A stretch of 45,805 nucleotides of DNA from Holtiella tumoricola (GTDB lineage: Bacteria; Bacillota; Clostridia; Lachnospirales; Cellulosilyticaceae), in NCBI RefSeq assembly GCF_027857615.1, contig NZ_JAQIFT010000047.1, positions 1 to 45,805 on the forward strand, in the 5' to 3' direction. The notes beneath the pieces were generated by a model. The model had not been told where the DNA came from and did no database searches. It was given only the letters and a program-made list of their open reading frames with translations. The position numbers and the translations under genes are program-made. Positions 7,790-15,800 of this stretch are shown one piece after another; the stretch's first letter is position 1; each line of letters begins with the position of its first letter.

Positions 7790-9240
7790 ACGTACATATT
7801 TATCTTTAGTAGATCATTGTTTCTATCTACATCTATACTATTTATAAAGCTCTTTAAAAATGTATTTTTTTCAGTATTACTTTTTGAATCATCATTTAAT
7901 ATTTGGATGGCATGTTCTAATTTAGAAGTTATAATTTTTGACACATCCTCAGAACTAATTTCTTTAGAAAGTTTATCTAATAGATCTCTTTCTTCTTTTT
8001 CAATATCTGATTTATTATTTGCATATTCTTCTAAAGTATCAATTTCAGCTAAATAAGCCTTTTTAGCAATTTCATATTTTCTTCTAACCTTTTCTAACTG
8101 TTTTTGAAGAAGAATTTTATTGGATGTTTCTTTATTTGTTTTTACAACTACTGAATCTATGTTACCTAGTCCTTGACTAAGTTCATTAAATTTAAGAGAT
8201 AATGCTTTTAAAACTTCTTTTTCATAAAAATGTAATGGTCCCATATTACTGGTAGTGCATACGCCTTTATTATATCCGTTACATCTATAAAATGGGTACT
8301 TATGATAACCTTTATTATACACTAATACCTTTTTACAGTTGGAGCATCTTAAAAGACCGCTTAGCCAGTGCTTAATTTCTTTATTTGGAGTATAATGTCC
8401 AGGCGCTTTTTTTAACGAATTAATCTTTTGCTGAACACTTTCATATAGTTCATCGCTAATAATACGTTGATGCTCACCGTCGGTTATTATCCATTTTTCT
8501 TTTGGATTTTTCCTACGCCCACCTTTATGAGTAGAGTAGTTCCAACGAACTTTACCACAATAAATTGGATTTTCTAGCATATATTTTATTCCACTAACAG
8601 TAAATGATTGACCTTTTCTATTTGTAATTCCATTTAGAAGTAAAAACCTGCAAATTTCCCCGTATCCAAGTTCACCACTATTAAATTTTGAGAATATCAT
8701 TTTTACAATTTCAGCTTCATCATCTACTAAAACATATTTATCTCCATCACGCCTATATCCATATGGTGCTTCTGACTGGGGTAACCCTCTACGTGCTTTT
8801 TCAGTCATTCCTTTCATAACCTCATCACTTAAGTTAAGAGAGTAGTATTCTGCCATAGCTTCAAGCATAGCCTCTAGAATAACACTGAATTTATCATCTT
8901 CCATTTGTTCTGTTATAGATATAACTTTTATGTCGCATTCTTTACGAAGAAGACTTTTATATACTACAGAGTCTTCCCTAGAACGTGCAAAACGATCGAA
9001 TTTATGAACTAAAATAGTATCAAATGGTTTAGGCTTTTTCTTCGCTGTAGCAATCATAGTTTGGAAGGCAGGTCTTTTCTTAGCACTTGTGCCACTAATA
9101 CCTTCATCAACAAAAATATATTGTTCATCTACTAATATATTATTCTTTTTAGCGTATTCAAGTAATGCTCTTTTTTGAGCATCAGGAGAGAACTCTAGCT
9201 GATCATCTGTACTTACTCGAATATAAAGAGCTGCTGTCAT
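7780..9240 (-). CDS. Large serine recombinase (phage integrase / excisase)
   Basis: 486 aa. The N-terminal resolvase domain has YIRVSTDDQ with catalytic Ser10 and the GISGTSAKKRP and VHKFDRFARS motifs. It is followed by the recombinase domain (about 160-280), a zinc ribbon with two Cys pairs (CSNCKK and, later, a CNGYNKGVC segment) and a long C-terminal coiled coil, as in phiC31-family integrases. It catalyses attP x attB integration, and excision when a directionality factor is present. It starts at ATG 9240 with AAGGAGA upstream and overlaps the ImmA-like gene by 38 bp. Its 3' end abuts the split dpaA, as expected for the enzyme that inserted the element there. Confidence 0.95.
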   Translation of the reverse strand: MTAALYIRVSTDDQLEFSPDAQKRALLEYAKKNNILVDEQYIFVDEGISGTSAKKRPAFQTMIATAKKKPKPFDTILVHKFDRFARSREDSVVYKSLLRKECDIKVISITEQMEDDKFSVILEAMLEAMAEYYSLNLSDEVMKGMTEKARRGLPQSEAPYGYRRDGDKYVLVDDEAEIVKMIFSKFNSGELGYGEICRFLLLNGITNRKGQSFTVSGIKYMLENPIYCGKVRWNYSTHKGGRRKNPKEKWIITDGEHQRIISDELYESVQQKINSLKKAPGHYTPNKEIKHWLSGLLRCSNCKKVLVYNKGYHKYPFYRCNGYNKGVCTTSNMGPLHFYEKEVLKALSLKFNELSQGLGNIDSVVVKTNKETSNKILLQKQLEKVRRKYEIAKKAYLAEIDTLEEYANNKSDIEKEERDLLDKLSKEISSEDVSKIITSKLEHAIQILNDDSKSNTEKNTFLKSFINSIDVDRNNDLLKINMYVEC

Positions 9241-9718
9241 TTAAACCATCTCCTTTTGATGAACCTATAACTGACAAAGGTTCAAAATGTAATGTGTATT
9301 CTTTACATCTATAATATGGACCATATTTTTGCTTATAGTAAGCAATTGCTTCACAGAAGTACTTTTCTGTTACACACAGGTACTCACATACATCTTGTAA
9401 ATTTAAGCAGTGATTAAGTAATGCTTGCACAATGTTATCAAGCGGAATTAAATCTTCAAAAGAACACTTTCGTGCAAAACATTCTTGTTTTAGATTATTA
9501 ATGTCACGAGTATCAATTATATTTCCAACAGTTGTTTTGCTATGCCAGACTTCCTCACTTAAAGTACATCTTTTTTCGGGTACTGTACTTAATAGTCTTG
9601 TATTTAAGGCTAATGTATCACCAACACATAATGCATCAGAATCTGATTCCAAAGCCATTTCAAATACTTCAAGTCCTTCTTTAGAACTTTTGTGCAATAA
9701 AATTTCGTATTCATTCAA
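9203..9718 (-). CDS. ImmA/IrrE-like metallopeptidase (M78), degenerate zinc motif
   Basis: 171 aa, with TTG start 9718 preceded by AAAGGTG (the GTG at 9727 overlaps that site). The pattern NEYEILLHKSS...EVFEM...LNTRL...EKRCTLSEEVWHSKTTVGNIID...KQECFARK...EDLIPLDNIVQA matches phage ImmA-type proteins, which cleave or inactivate the linked XRE repressor to induce the element. The HExxH-equivalent reads EEVWH (residues 55-59), so the first His is Glu, as in many phage relatives with EELGH, and the usual Gly before the last His is Trp. It lies between the repressor and the recombinase. Activity is uncertain. Confidence 0.75.
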   Translation of the reverse strand: MNEYEILLHKSSKEGLEVFEMALESDSDALCVGDTLALNTRLLSTVPEKRCTLSEEVWHSKTTVGNIIDTRDINNLKQECFARKCSFEDLIPLDNIVQALLNHCLNLQDVCEYLCVTEKYFCEAIAYYKQKYGPYYRCKEYTLHFEPLSVIGSSKGDGLNDSSSLYSSKYR

Positions 9719-9744
9719 GCAAATCACCTTTAAAAATTATAAGA

Positions 9745-10215
9745 TTATCTTTTTTTCTTAAGTAAAATGTTTTCTATATCTCTATTTATTTTCTCTAATT
9801 GTTCATCATTAATATTATCATTATGTGCCGCTATTGGCATTAAATAGTCAGTTTCTTCAGTGGTAGCAGTTAATTCAATTACATTACTATATTTTGTATT
9901 ATGTGTTAAGTCCTCAGCATGTTCTATGAGTTTATCTTTACCGAGTTCGTTTAGCTGGCTGTAGTAAGAGAGTAGAATACTTTCTTGTTTAGAAATAACC
10001 GGCTGAGGTTCTTCCTCATCAATACCCATTATGAATAGTGGGGAAACTTTTAATGCCTTTGATAACAGCGCTATTTTATCCCTTTTCATATCAGCTATAT
10101 TTCCAGTTTCCCATTTCCTTACTGTGCTTTTACCAACTCCAACTATATTTCCTACATCTTCTAATGTAAGCCCCAATTCTAAACGTCTAGCTTTTATTTT
10201 TTCATATAGTTCCAA
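9745..10215 (-). CDS. XRE-family phage repressor (CI/ImmR-like)
   Basis: The 156-aa protein has an N-terminal HTH_XRE domain (about 3-60; LTLEDVGNIVGVGKSTVRKWETG), then an acidic, probably oligomerising or cleavable C-terminal part. The start is TTG 10215: AAGGAGGTG lies six bases upstream, whereas the upstream ATG at 10257 has none. It is predicted to maintain lysogeny by binding GTGTC-type operators in the divergent control region, and to be inactivated by the adjacent ImmA-like peptidase, as known for ImmR/ImmA of ICEBs1. It is the first gene of the minus-strand lysogeny operon with immA-like and the recombinase. Confidence 0.88.
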   Translation of the reverse strand: MELYEKIKARRLELGLTLEDVGNIVGVGKSTVRKWETGNIADMKRDKIALLSKALKVSPLFIMGIDEEEPQPVISKQESILLSYYSQLNELGKDKLIEHAEDLTHNTKYSNVIELTATTEETDYLMPIAAHNDNINDEQLEKINRDIENILLKKKR

Positions 10216-10236
10216 GACCAGCACCTCCTTAGTTGT

Positions 10237-10265
10237 ATTATAATTATTGTGTGTCATTTATGCAA
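10237..10265 (-). promoter_or_regulatory. Repressor promoter (minus strand)
   Basis: The minus strand reads TTGCAT (10265-10260), a 17-bp spacer, then a perfect TATAAT (10242-10237). The predicted start is about 10230, right at the ribosome site, giving a leader of only about 15 nt. An operator-like site (10251-10266) covers the -35 and part of the spacer, which fits autoregulation. Confidence 0.75.
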
Positions 10266-10266
10266 C
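10251..10266. promoter_or_regulatory. Operator-like site O1
   Basis: GTGTCATTTATGCAAC is one well-kept half-site of the GTGTC-N6-GACAC pattern seen at 10339, lying over the -35 of the repressor promoter. Confidence 0.5.
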
Positions 10267-10291
10267 TATATTAGACAAAAAATCGAAAAAA

Positions 10292-10307
10292 GTGTCTTTT
10301 AAGACTT
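10292..10307. promoter_or_regulatory. Operator-like site O2
   Basis: GTGTCTTTTAAGACTT, with inner palindrome GTCTT-TT-AAGAC. It lies just upstream of and touches the -35 of the early promoter. Confidence 0.6.
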
Positions 10308-10334
10308 GACATTCTATTTTGAGCGATGTAACAT
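10306..10334 (+). promoter_or_regulatory. Early (Cro-side) promoter
   Basis: TTGACA (10306-10311), a 17-bp spacer and TAACAT (10329-10334) form a good sigma-A promoter for the plus-strand early operon that begins at 10374. Operator-like sites touch both ends of it. Confidence 0.8.
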
Positions 10335-10338
10335 GAAA

Positions 10339-10354
10339 GTGTCTTAAATGACAC
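10339..10354. promoter_or_regulatory. Operator-like site O3
   Basis: GTGTCTTAAATGACAC has perfect GTGTC/GACAC arms around a 6-bp centre and sits immediately downstream of the early -10, over the expected start of transcription. It is the best candidate for the primary repressor or Cro site. Confidence 0.7.
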
Positions 10355-10373
10355 GAAAGTGAGGTGAGAAATT

Positions 10374-10586
10374 ATGGACAGCAATGAATTAAGGGCACAA
10401 ATGGTTAGAAAAGGTTTTAAAGTAGAACGTTTAGCTGAAAAAATGGGGATAAGTAGAAGTGCACTTTACAGAAAAATACATGGTTCTAGCGAGTTTAATA
10501 GGGAAGAGATCTTTAAGATTTCAAATTTGTTAGAATTACAGCCTGAAGATGTATATAACATTTTTTTTAAAAAACAAGTGTCCTAA
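10374..10586 (+). CDS. Cro-like small XRE HTH regulator
   Basis: The 70-aa protein is almost entirely a helix-turn-helix (LRAQMVRKGFKVERLAEKMGISRSALYRKIHG). As the first gene of the rightward early operon, divergent from the repressor, it is probably the Cro-type antagonist. ATG 10374 has GAGGTGAG upstream. Its stop codon lies in a fourth operator-like sequence. Confidence 0.85.
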   Translation: MDSNELRAQMVRKGFKVERLAEKMGISRSALYRKIHGSSEFNREEIFKISNLLELQPEDVYNIFFKKQVS

Positions 10587-10593
10587 AAGATAC
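10578..10593. promoter_or_regulatory. Operator-like site O4
   Basis: GTGTCCTAAAAGATAC resembles the GTGTC-N6-GACAC operator with one mismatch in the right arm. It overlaps the stop codon of the Cro-like gene and lies upstream of the antirepressor gene. Confidence 0.4.
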
Positions 10594-10615
10594 ATTATGG
10601 AAAGGAGCATAATAT

Positions 10616-11344
10616 ATGCCAAGGAATGCATTATGTAAGAAAGAAGAACTAAATATGCCAGTGCTATTCAAAGGAGAAGTAGTTATTACAACGGAAATGT
10701 TGGCAAGTGTCTATGAAACAGATACTAATAATATTCAAGCAAACTTTGCAAGAAACAAAGATAAGTTTGAAGAGGGTAAACATTACATATTATTGCAAGG
10801 TGCGGAATTAAAAGAGTTTAAGAGCCAACCTACTAATAGTCAGGTGGTTAAAAAGAATACTTCACAACTTTATCTTTGGACAGAACGAGGGGCAAGTCGC
10901 CATTGCAAAATCTTAGATACAGACAAAGCATGGGAACAGTTCGATTACCTAGAAGAAACATACTTCAAAGTTAAAGAGCAAGGACTAGACATCCACAAAA
11001 CCCTAGCCGAATTCAGAGGACAAATCATAGGCTTAGTAGACGAGCAAATAGGAAACGCAATTAAGCAAGTAGAAAGGAAATGCTCTGAATACTACAAGCC
11101 ATCTTGTGCAGATAAATCAAGTATCAGCCATTACATAAAGAAACGTTTAGGAATTGCCAAAGCTGATGAAGAATACGAACTGGTTAAAGAACGTGTACTT
11201 ATTAGGTTAGGTGCTAGAAAGTGGGAGGATATAGACATAGAAACGCTTAGAAATTCTATGGATATTATTGATGAGAGTATAAGGATATTGAAGATGGAAA
11301 GACCTTATGAACAGACAAGTTTATTTGAGAAGAAAGGAGCATAG
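10616..11344 (+). CDS. Phage antirepressor, ORF6N + ORF6C domains
   Basis: 242 aa. The N-terminal ORF6N (KilA-N-like) DNA-binding domain spans about 13-110 (LFKGEVVITTEMLASVYETD, FARNKDKFEEGKHY, LYLWTERGA). After a coiled linker the C-terminal ORF6C domain (about 150-235) includes SSISHYIKKRLGIAKADEEY. ORF6N/ORF6C proteins act as antirepressors or early regulators in Gram-positive phages. ATG 10616 has AAGGAG eight bases upstream. It is the second gene of the early operon. Confidence 0.87.
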   Translation: MPRNALCKKEELNMPVLFKGEVVITTEMLASVYETDTNNIQANFARNKDKFEEGKHYILLQGAELKEFKSQPTNSQVVKKNTSQLYLWTERGASRHCKILDTDKAWEQFDYLEETYFKVKEQGLDIHKTLAEFRGQIIGLVDEQIGNAIKQVERKCSEYYKPSCADKSSISHYIKKRLGIAKADEEYELVKERVLIRLGARKWEDIDIETLRNSMDIIDESIRILKMERPYEQTSLFEKKGA

Positions 11345-11418
11345 CATAATACAAATAAATTGTAAAAGTGCTAATAGGACAATTTTATACAAACATAGAT
11401 ATAAATAGAGGTGATTGT

Positions 11419-11583
11419 ATGAAAGTAATTTATACAGTTAACGGAAAGGATTTAGATTCATATTCGAAAGAGGAACAGAAGATAATGCTTACAAAAATGC
11501 TTATTAATGCAGTACATAAGATAGGATACGAGTTTGTAAATCCAATTAAAGATATTGATGTTAAACAAGAAGTAGATGATTAA
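11419..11583 (+). CDS. Small hypothetical phage protein (54 aa)
   Basis: ATG 11419 has AGAGGTG seven bases upstream and is preferred over the in-frame codon at 11368, which has no site. The product is a short soluble alpha/beta-looking peptide (MKVIYTVNGKDLDSYSKEEQ) with no family I recognise. It is in line with the early operon. Confidence 0.55.
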   Translation: MKVIYTVNGKDLDSYSKEEQKIMLTKMLINAVHKIGYEFVNPIKDIDVKQEVDD

Positions 11584-11637
11584 CTTCATCTACAGCGATG
11601 AAATTGGACAAGCAATTAAAAATGAGGTGAGAGTTAA

Positions 11638-11799
11638 TTGAAAAAGCTAATGGGTACCATTTCGGTATTATCATTTGTAATGCTTTTAAGCCTTGCAGGC
11701 GGATTAGAATGTGACTTACTTAATTTTACACAATATATAATCTCATCATTTATAACACTTGGTATCTTTGGCATTTCAATGTACATAGTTTCTAACTAA
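11638..11799 (+). CDS. Small membrane protein, two helices (53 aa)
   Basis: TTG 11638 follows GAGGTGAG. The peptide starts MKKLMGTISVLSFVMLLSLA, has a Cys-containing turn (GGLECDLLNF) and a second hydrophobic helix, then stops at 11799. It is probably a two-pass membrane protein, or one with an uncleaved signal. No family is recognised. It lies 12 nt before another small membrane gene. Confidence 0.55.
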   Translation: MKKLMGTISVLSFVMLLSLAGGLECDLLNFTQYIISSFITLGIFGISMYIVSN

Positions 11800-11811
11800 A
11801 AAGGAGGACTT

Positions 11812-11925
11812 ATGAAAGATATTTTGATATTTTCATTTGGTTACTTGATAGGAATTACATCAATGGTAGGAGCATCATACATAGCTAGAAATGAGGAAAG
11901 GAAAAAGGAGCATAGCAATGACTAA
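11812..11925 (+). CDS. Small single-pass membrane protein (37 aa)
   Basis: ATG 11812 has AAGGAGGA six bases upstream, a very strong site. The peptide has one hydrophobic helix (ILIFSFGYLIGITSMVGASY) and a charged tail, and overlaps the next gene by 8 bp. No family is recognised; it could be a membrane-acting early protein. Confidence 0.55.
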   Translation: MKDILIFSFGYLIGITSMVGASYIARNEERKKEHSND

Positions 11926-12298
11926 GATAATGTCAAAAGAAGAAAAAGACCAATACATACTTGATATGATCAAGCAACTTAAGCAAGAGCAAACTGAGTT
12001 TAACACAGAGAAATGGGGGGACATGCACAATCATCATGAAATGTGGGGACTTGCATTAGAAGAACATGAAGAAGCATTTGAACAACTTGATTGGTTGCAC
12101 ATTCATAAATTAGAACTTTGGGAAATGATTAAGATGAATAAGCCTATAGCAGATATCAATCATCAACTTGAAATCATAGTTGAATATGTATTATTCGCAG
12201 TACAAGAACTTATTCATGAAGCAGCAGTTTACCAAAGAGCATTAGATACAATTAAAAATGCACCAGCCGCCGGCAAGCATACTGGTGCAGATAAATAA
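11918..12298 (+). CDS. Hypothetical phage protein, helical (126 aa)
   Basis: ATG 11918 has AAGGAG nearby (11904-11909) and is preferred over 11891, which lies in the preceding gene. The protein is helical and acidic with His/Trp-rich segments (MHNHHEMWGLALEEHEEAFE). It resembles hypothetical proteins common in clostridial phage early operons. No function can be assigned. Confidence 0.6.
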   Translation: MTKIMSKEEKDQYILDMIKQLKQEQTEFNTEKWGDMHNHHEMWGLALEEHEEAFEQLDWLHIHKLELWEMIKMNKPIADINHQLEIIVEYVLFAVQELIHEAAVYQRALDTIKNAPAAGKHTGADK

Positions 12299-12343
12299 AA
12301 ATTTATCAGTTAGATTATATACCAATTGGGAGGTATTTGTAAG

Positions 12344-14239
12344 ATGAAACTTTTATTAAAAGTACTAGAGTTGAAGAATTTCAAGGGAATTAAAGAAAGA
12401 AGAATTTTTTTCGACACAACAGAAACTAGGATATATGGAGCAAATGGAACAGGGAAAACAACAATAGCAGATGCGTTTAGTTGGTTATTATATGACAAAG
12501 ATAGCCAAGAGCGTAAGGACTTCGAGATTAAACCACTCACAGAACACAATGAGCCTATTCATTTTCTTAATACAGAAGTTGCAGCTGACTTTGTATTGAA
12601 TGGCAAGACATTCACACTAGGAAAGTTATTTAGAGAAAAGTGGGTTAAGAAGCGTGGACAAGCAGAACAGGAGTTTAGTGGTCATGAGACTGTCTACTAT
12701 ATAGATGGGGTTCCTTGCAAAAAGAGTGAGTACCAAGAGTACGTTAATGAAATTATTAATGAAAAGACATTTAAGCTTTTAACCAATCCATTAGCATTTG
12801 AAGCAATGAAGTGGCAAGACAAAAGAAAGTTCCTATTTGAAGTATGTGGCAATATTGCTGATAACCAAATAGAGGGTTATGAAAAACTTCAAGAAACATT
12901 AGCAGGTAAAAGTGCAGATGAATACAAGAAGTCTTTAACAGCTACTAAGAAGAAGCTTAAGTCAGATATCGAGAACATTCCACCAAGAATTGATGAGCAA
13001 ACTAGAAGTCTAGAGGAAGGGATTGAACCGTTAGAAGTTCTCCAGGCAAAAATAGATCAAAAAGAAGCATATAAAGCAGAGTTAGAAAAACAATTAGAAG
13101 CTACAGATGCACAGTTTGATGAGATACGTACAAAACAACGTCAAATACTAAGCTTAGAGCGCACAAGAGAAGAGATTAAAAGAGCGCATAATAAATCTAC
13201 ATATGAAGAATACAGCCAAAACAAGGACAGATTAGAAGCATTAAAACGTGATTTATCTAATCATACATATGAGCAGGATAGTATTGTTAAGAAAATTGAA
13301 GCGTTAAAAGAAGATGAAGTTATCCTTACTTCAAAAGTAGCAGACAGACGTAATGAATGGATGAAAATAGCAGAAGAAACTTTTGATGAGCATAAAGCTA
13401 TTTGTCCTACTTGTGGCCAGGATCTACCTAGTGAAGAAGTTGAAAAGCTTAAAAGCAAATATATAGATGAAAAAGCTATAAGACAAGAACATGTGCTTAA
13501 TGAAGCAAACATAATTAAAGCAGATTTATTAAATACACAGCATAACATGCAGAATTTAACTACTAGATTTGAAGAGATTGCATGCCAATTAGTAAGTATT
13601 CAATCAAACATTAATGAGGTTGAAAAGATACTTGAGCAGCCAATAGACTCTACACCATGTGATACATCTGAAATTGATGCTCAAATAGATATTCTCAAAA
13701 AAGAGGTACAGGCATTTGCCACTGTAGACAATGAAGCCATTAAGCAAGCCATCAAAATGGAAGAGATTAATATTCAAAATATCAAATTAAGAGTGGCTAA
13801 ACATGATTCCAATACTAAAACGCTTGCAAGAATAAAAGAGCTTCAAGAGCAACTTAAGGATTTACAATGCAAGCTTGCAGATGCAGAACAAGTAGAAATT
13901 ATGATAGAGGATTTTACAAAGGCTAAAGTAGAAATGCTAGAAGCTAATATCAATAGCAAGTTTAAAAACGTAAGCTTCAAGTTATTTGATCAACAAATAA
14001 ATGGCGGACTTGTAGAGTGTTGCGAATCACTTATCAATGGAGTTCCTTTCAGTAATGCAAATAATGCAGCCCAAGTTCAAGCCGGTATAGAGATTATAAA
14101 TGTTTTAAGTGAACACTATGGAATGAATGCTCCTATCTTCATTGATAATAGAGAATCTGTAACAGACATTCCAGTAACTCAAAGCCAAGTAATCGACCTT
14201 ATTGTGAGTGCAGTTGATAAGGAGTTGAGGATTGAATAA
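12344..14239 (+). CDS. SbcC/Rad50-like AAA ATPase (phage recombination)
   Basis: 631 aa. Walker A is YGANGTGKTT at 31-40. Long coiled coils (about 185-350 and 370-520) flank a zinc-hook motif CPTC at 354-357, and a C-terminal ATPase half contains a Walker-B-like IFIDNRESV. This is the SMC/Rad50 layout at reduced size, as found in phage replication modules where such proteins work with a nuclease. ATG 12344 has GGGAGG ten bases upstream; the TTG at 12326 has none. Located just before RecT. Confidence 0.85.
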   Translation: MKLLLKVLELKNFKGIKERRIFFDTTETRIYGANGTGKTTIADAFSWLLYDKDSQERKDFEIKPLTEHNEPIHFLNTEVAADFVLNGKTFTLGKLFREKWVKKRGQAEQEFSGHETVYYIDGVPCKKSEYQEYVNEIINEKTFKLLTNPLAFEAMKWQDKRKFLFEVCGNIADNQIEGYEKLQETLAGKSADEYKKSLTATKKKLKSDIENIPPRIDEQTRSLEEGIEPLEVLQAKIDQKEAYKAELEKQLEATDAQFDEIRTKQRQILSLERTREEIKRAHNKSTYEEYSQNKDRLEALKRDLSNHTYEQDSIVKKIEALKEDEVILTSKVADRRNEWMKIAEETFDEHKAICPTCGQDLPSEEVEKLKSKYIDEKAIRQEHVLNEANIIKADLLNTQHNMQNLTTRFEEIACQLVSIQSNINEVEKILEQPIDSTPCDTSEIDAQIDILKKEVQAFATVDNEAIKQAIKMEEINIQNIKLRVAKHDSNTKTLARIKELQEQLKDLQCKLADAEQVEIMIEDFTKAKVEMLEANINSKFKNVSFKLFDQQINGGLVECCESLINGVPFSNANNAAQVQAGIEIINVLSEHYGMNAPIFIDNRESVTDIPVTQSQVIDLIVSAVDKELRIE

Positions 14240-14400
14240 TGAAGCGTGATACATGTGGTAACTGGGATAAAGAAAATCATTTATGCAATGGTTCAAAAGC
14301 ATGCGCTATGTGTAGCCATTATGGAAAAGAGAAAAAATGTGCAACTTGTAATGATTGTTGGACATGTAAATTCAAAAAGAAAAGCGAGGGAACTAAATGA
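14239..14400 (+). CDS. Cys-rich zinc-binding small protein (53 aa)
   Basis: It starts at ATG 14239, sharing TAATG with the previous stop, and ends in TGA at 14398-14400, overlapping the next gene. There are eight Cys, many as CxxC pairs (CAMCSHYG, CATCNDCWTCKF), suggesting one or two zinc ribbons or knuckles. Coupled translation on both sides supports a real gene. Function unknown, possibly DNA or protein binding. Confidence 0.65.
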   Translation: MKRDTCGNWDKENHLCNGSKACAMCSHYGKEKKCATCNDCWTCKFKKKSEGTK

Positions 14401-14624
14401 TGAAGGGTATTTGGATTAGAAGTCAAGATGGAACAACATTAACATTATGCAAGACAGTAAAGGCTTGGGAGAGTGGAAGAATAGTAAATAATTATGGAAA
14501 AGATTATGTGCATCTAGGGGATTACGGAACAAAGGAAAGAGCAAAAGAAGTTATGGCTATTATAGCAAACTTTATTCAAAACAAAACAAAAGATGATGAA
14601 GTATTTCAAATGCCATTAAATTAA
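14397..14624 (+). CDS. Hypothetical phage protein (75 aa)
   Basis: It begins at ATG 14397 (ATGATG; the stop of the previous gene overlaps) with GCGAGGG upstream. A small beta-rich N-terminus (IWIRSQDGTTLTLCKTVKAW) and a helix (KERAKEVMAIIANFI) suggest a compact alpha/beta fold. Such proteins recur next to recT in clostridial phages, but I know no function. Confidence 0.65.
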   Translation: MMKGIWIRSQDGTTLTLCKTVKAWESGRIVNNYGKDYVHLGDYGTKERAKEVMAIIANFIQNKTKDDEVFQMPLN

Positions 14625-14647
14625 TTAAAACCAAGGAGGAACAGATA

Positions 14648-15505
14648 ATGTCAGATAACCAAGTAGCAGTAAAACCACAAAAGGAAATTACAGATAGTGT
14701 ATTAGCAAAGGTAAACAAGCTTCAAGAGAACAAGTCATTAGTATTACCGCAAAACTATGTAGCAGGAAATGCACTTCAAAGTGCTGCATTAATTTTAGCT
14801 GAAACAGTAGATAATGCGAAGAAACCAGTGCTTGAAAGTTGTACCAAAGAAAGTATTGCCAACTCTCTTTTAGACATGGTTAAGATGGGACTAGAGCCAA
14901 ACAAAAAACAATGCTACTTTGTAGCATTCGGAGGAAAGCTTCAACTCATGACTTCATACTTCGGCAAGCTGGCTATTGCTAAAAGAGTTTCAGGTCTTGA
15001 AGAGGTAAAGGCGTTTGTAATTTATGAAGGTGATGAATTTGAAATGGAATTCAATATTGATGATCTCACCATGCAGCTTAAAACCTACAAACCAAATCCA
15101 CTTAATGTTAATTTGTCAAAAATTACAGGTGCATTTGCTATTCCAATCTTTAAAGATGGTACAAGAGGTGACCTTGTATATATGAGTTACGACCAAATCC
15201 AGAAATCATGGAATCAAGGCTATGCAAAAGGGAAGTCAGGAGCACACACAAACTTTACGGATGAAATGTGTAAAAAAACTATTATCACAAGGGTTTGTAA
15301 AACACTTATTAACTCCAGTGATGATGGAAATCTAATTGATACATATCAAGGTGCAGATGAAGAATCTACACCTACACCACAAGCAGAACAAAAGGAAATG
15401 ACTGCAAGTAAGGAATTTGTAGATGTACCATTTGTTGAAGATAAGCAAGAAGTACCAGCGCAAGTAACTGCACCAACTCAAGAAGAAATAGTATGTCCTA
15501 TTTAA
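14648..15505 (+). CDS. recT: RecT family single-strand annealing protein
   Basis: 285 aa. The RecT core (about 40-240) includes LLDMVKMGLEPNKKQCYFVAF, LMTSYFGKLAIAKR, GAFAIPIFKDGT and the VCKTLINSS region. A low-complexity acidic/Gln tail follows. RecT anneals complementary single strands during phage recombination and replication. ATG 14648 follows AAGGAGGAA. No RecE/YqaJ exonuclease is adjacent; the SbcC-like ATPase and the MBL-fold protein flank it instead. Confidence 0.93.
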   Translation: MSDNQVAVKPQKEITDSVLAKVNKLQENKSLVLPQNYVAGNALQSAALILAETVDNAKKPVLESCTKESIANSLLDMVKMGLEPNKKQCYFVAFGGKLQLMTSYFGKLAIAKRVSGLEEVKAFVIYEGDEFEMEFNIDDLTMQLKTYKPNPLNVNLSKITGAFAIPIFKDGTRGDLVYMSYDQIQKSWNQGYAKGKSGAHTNFTDEMCKKTIITRVCKTLINSSDDGNLIDTYQGADEESTPTPQAEQKEMTASKEFVDVPFVEDKQEVPAQVTAPTQEEIVCPI

Positions 15506-15518
15506 GGTGGTGTTCTAA

Positions 15519-15800
15519 ATGCCTAGAAAAGTAAAGGTTATTAATGAAACATTTTCACTTGCTAGAGCAGGAGAAGTGACAGAACTATATAGTATTGATG
15601 AAGTAAGGCAGTTCCCTAATATACATCTTGCAGAGTTACATTTTTGCGAAGGATATGCCAATTCGAAAATAGTTAAAGTAATAGGTTTTATCAAAGAAGC
15701 TGGCTTTACAGAAGATGATCCTACATTCATTCATGTATATAGAGAAGATATTAAGTTCATAGAAGATGATGAATTTAGGAGGAATGAGGATGAGGCTTAA
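15519..15800 (+). CDS. Hypothetical phage protein (93 aa)
   Basis: ATG 15519 has AAGGTGGTG upstream and lies 13 nt after recT. The protein is small, acidic and alpha/beta (VKVINETFSLARAGEVTELY; GYANSKIVKVIGFIKEAGFT) and overlaps the MBL gene. No family is recognised. Tight coupling suggests a role with RecT or the hydrolase. Confidence 0.65.
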   Translation: MPRKVKVINETFSLARAGEVTELYSIDEVRQFPNIHLAELHFCEGYANSKIVKVIGFIKEAGFTEDDPTFIHVYREDIKFIEDDEFRRNEDEA

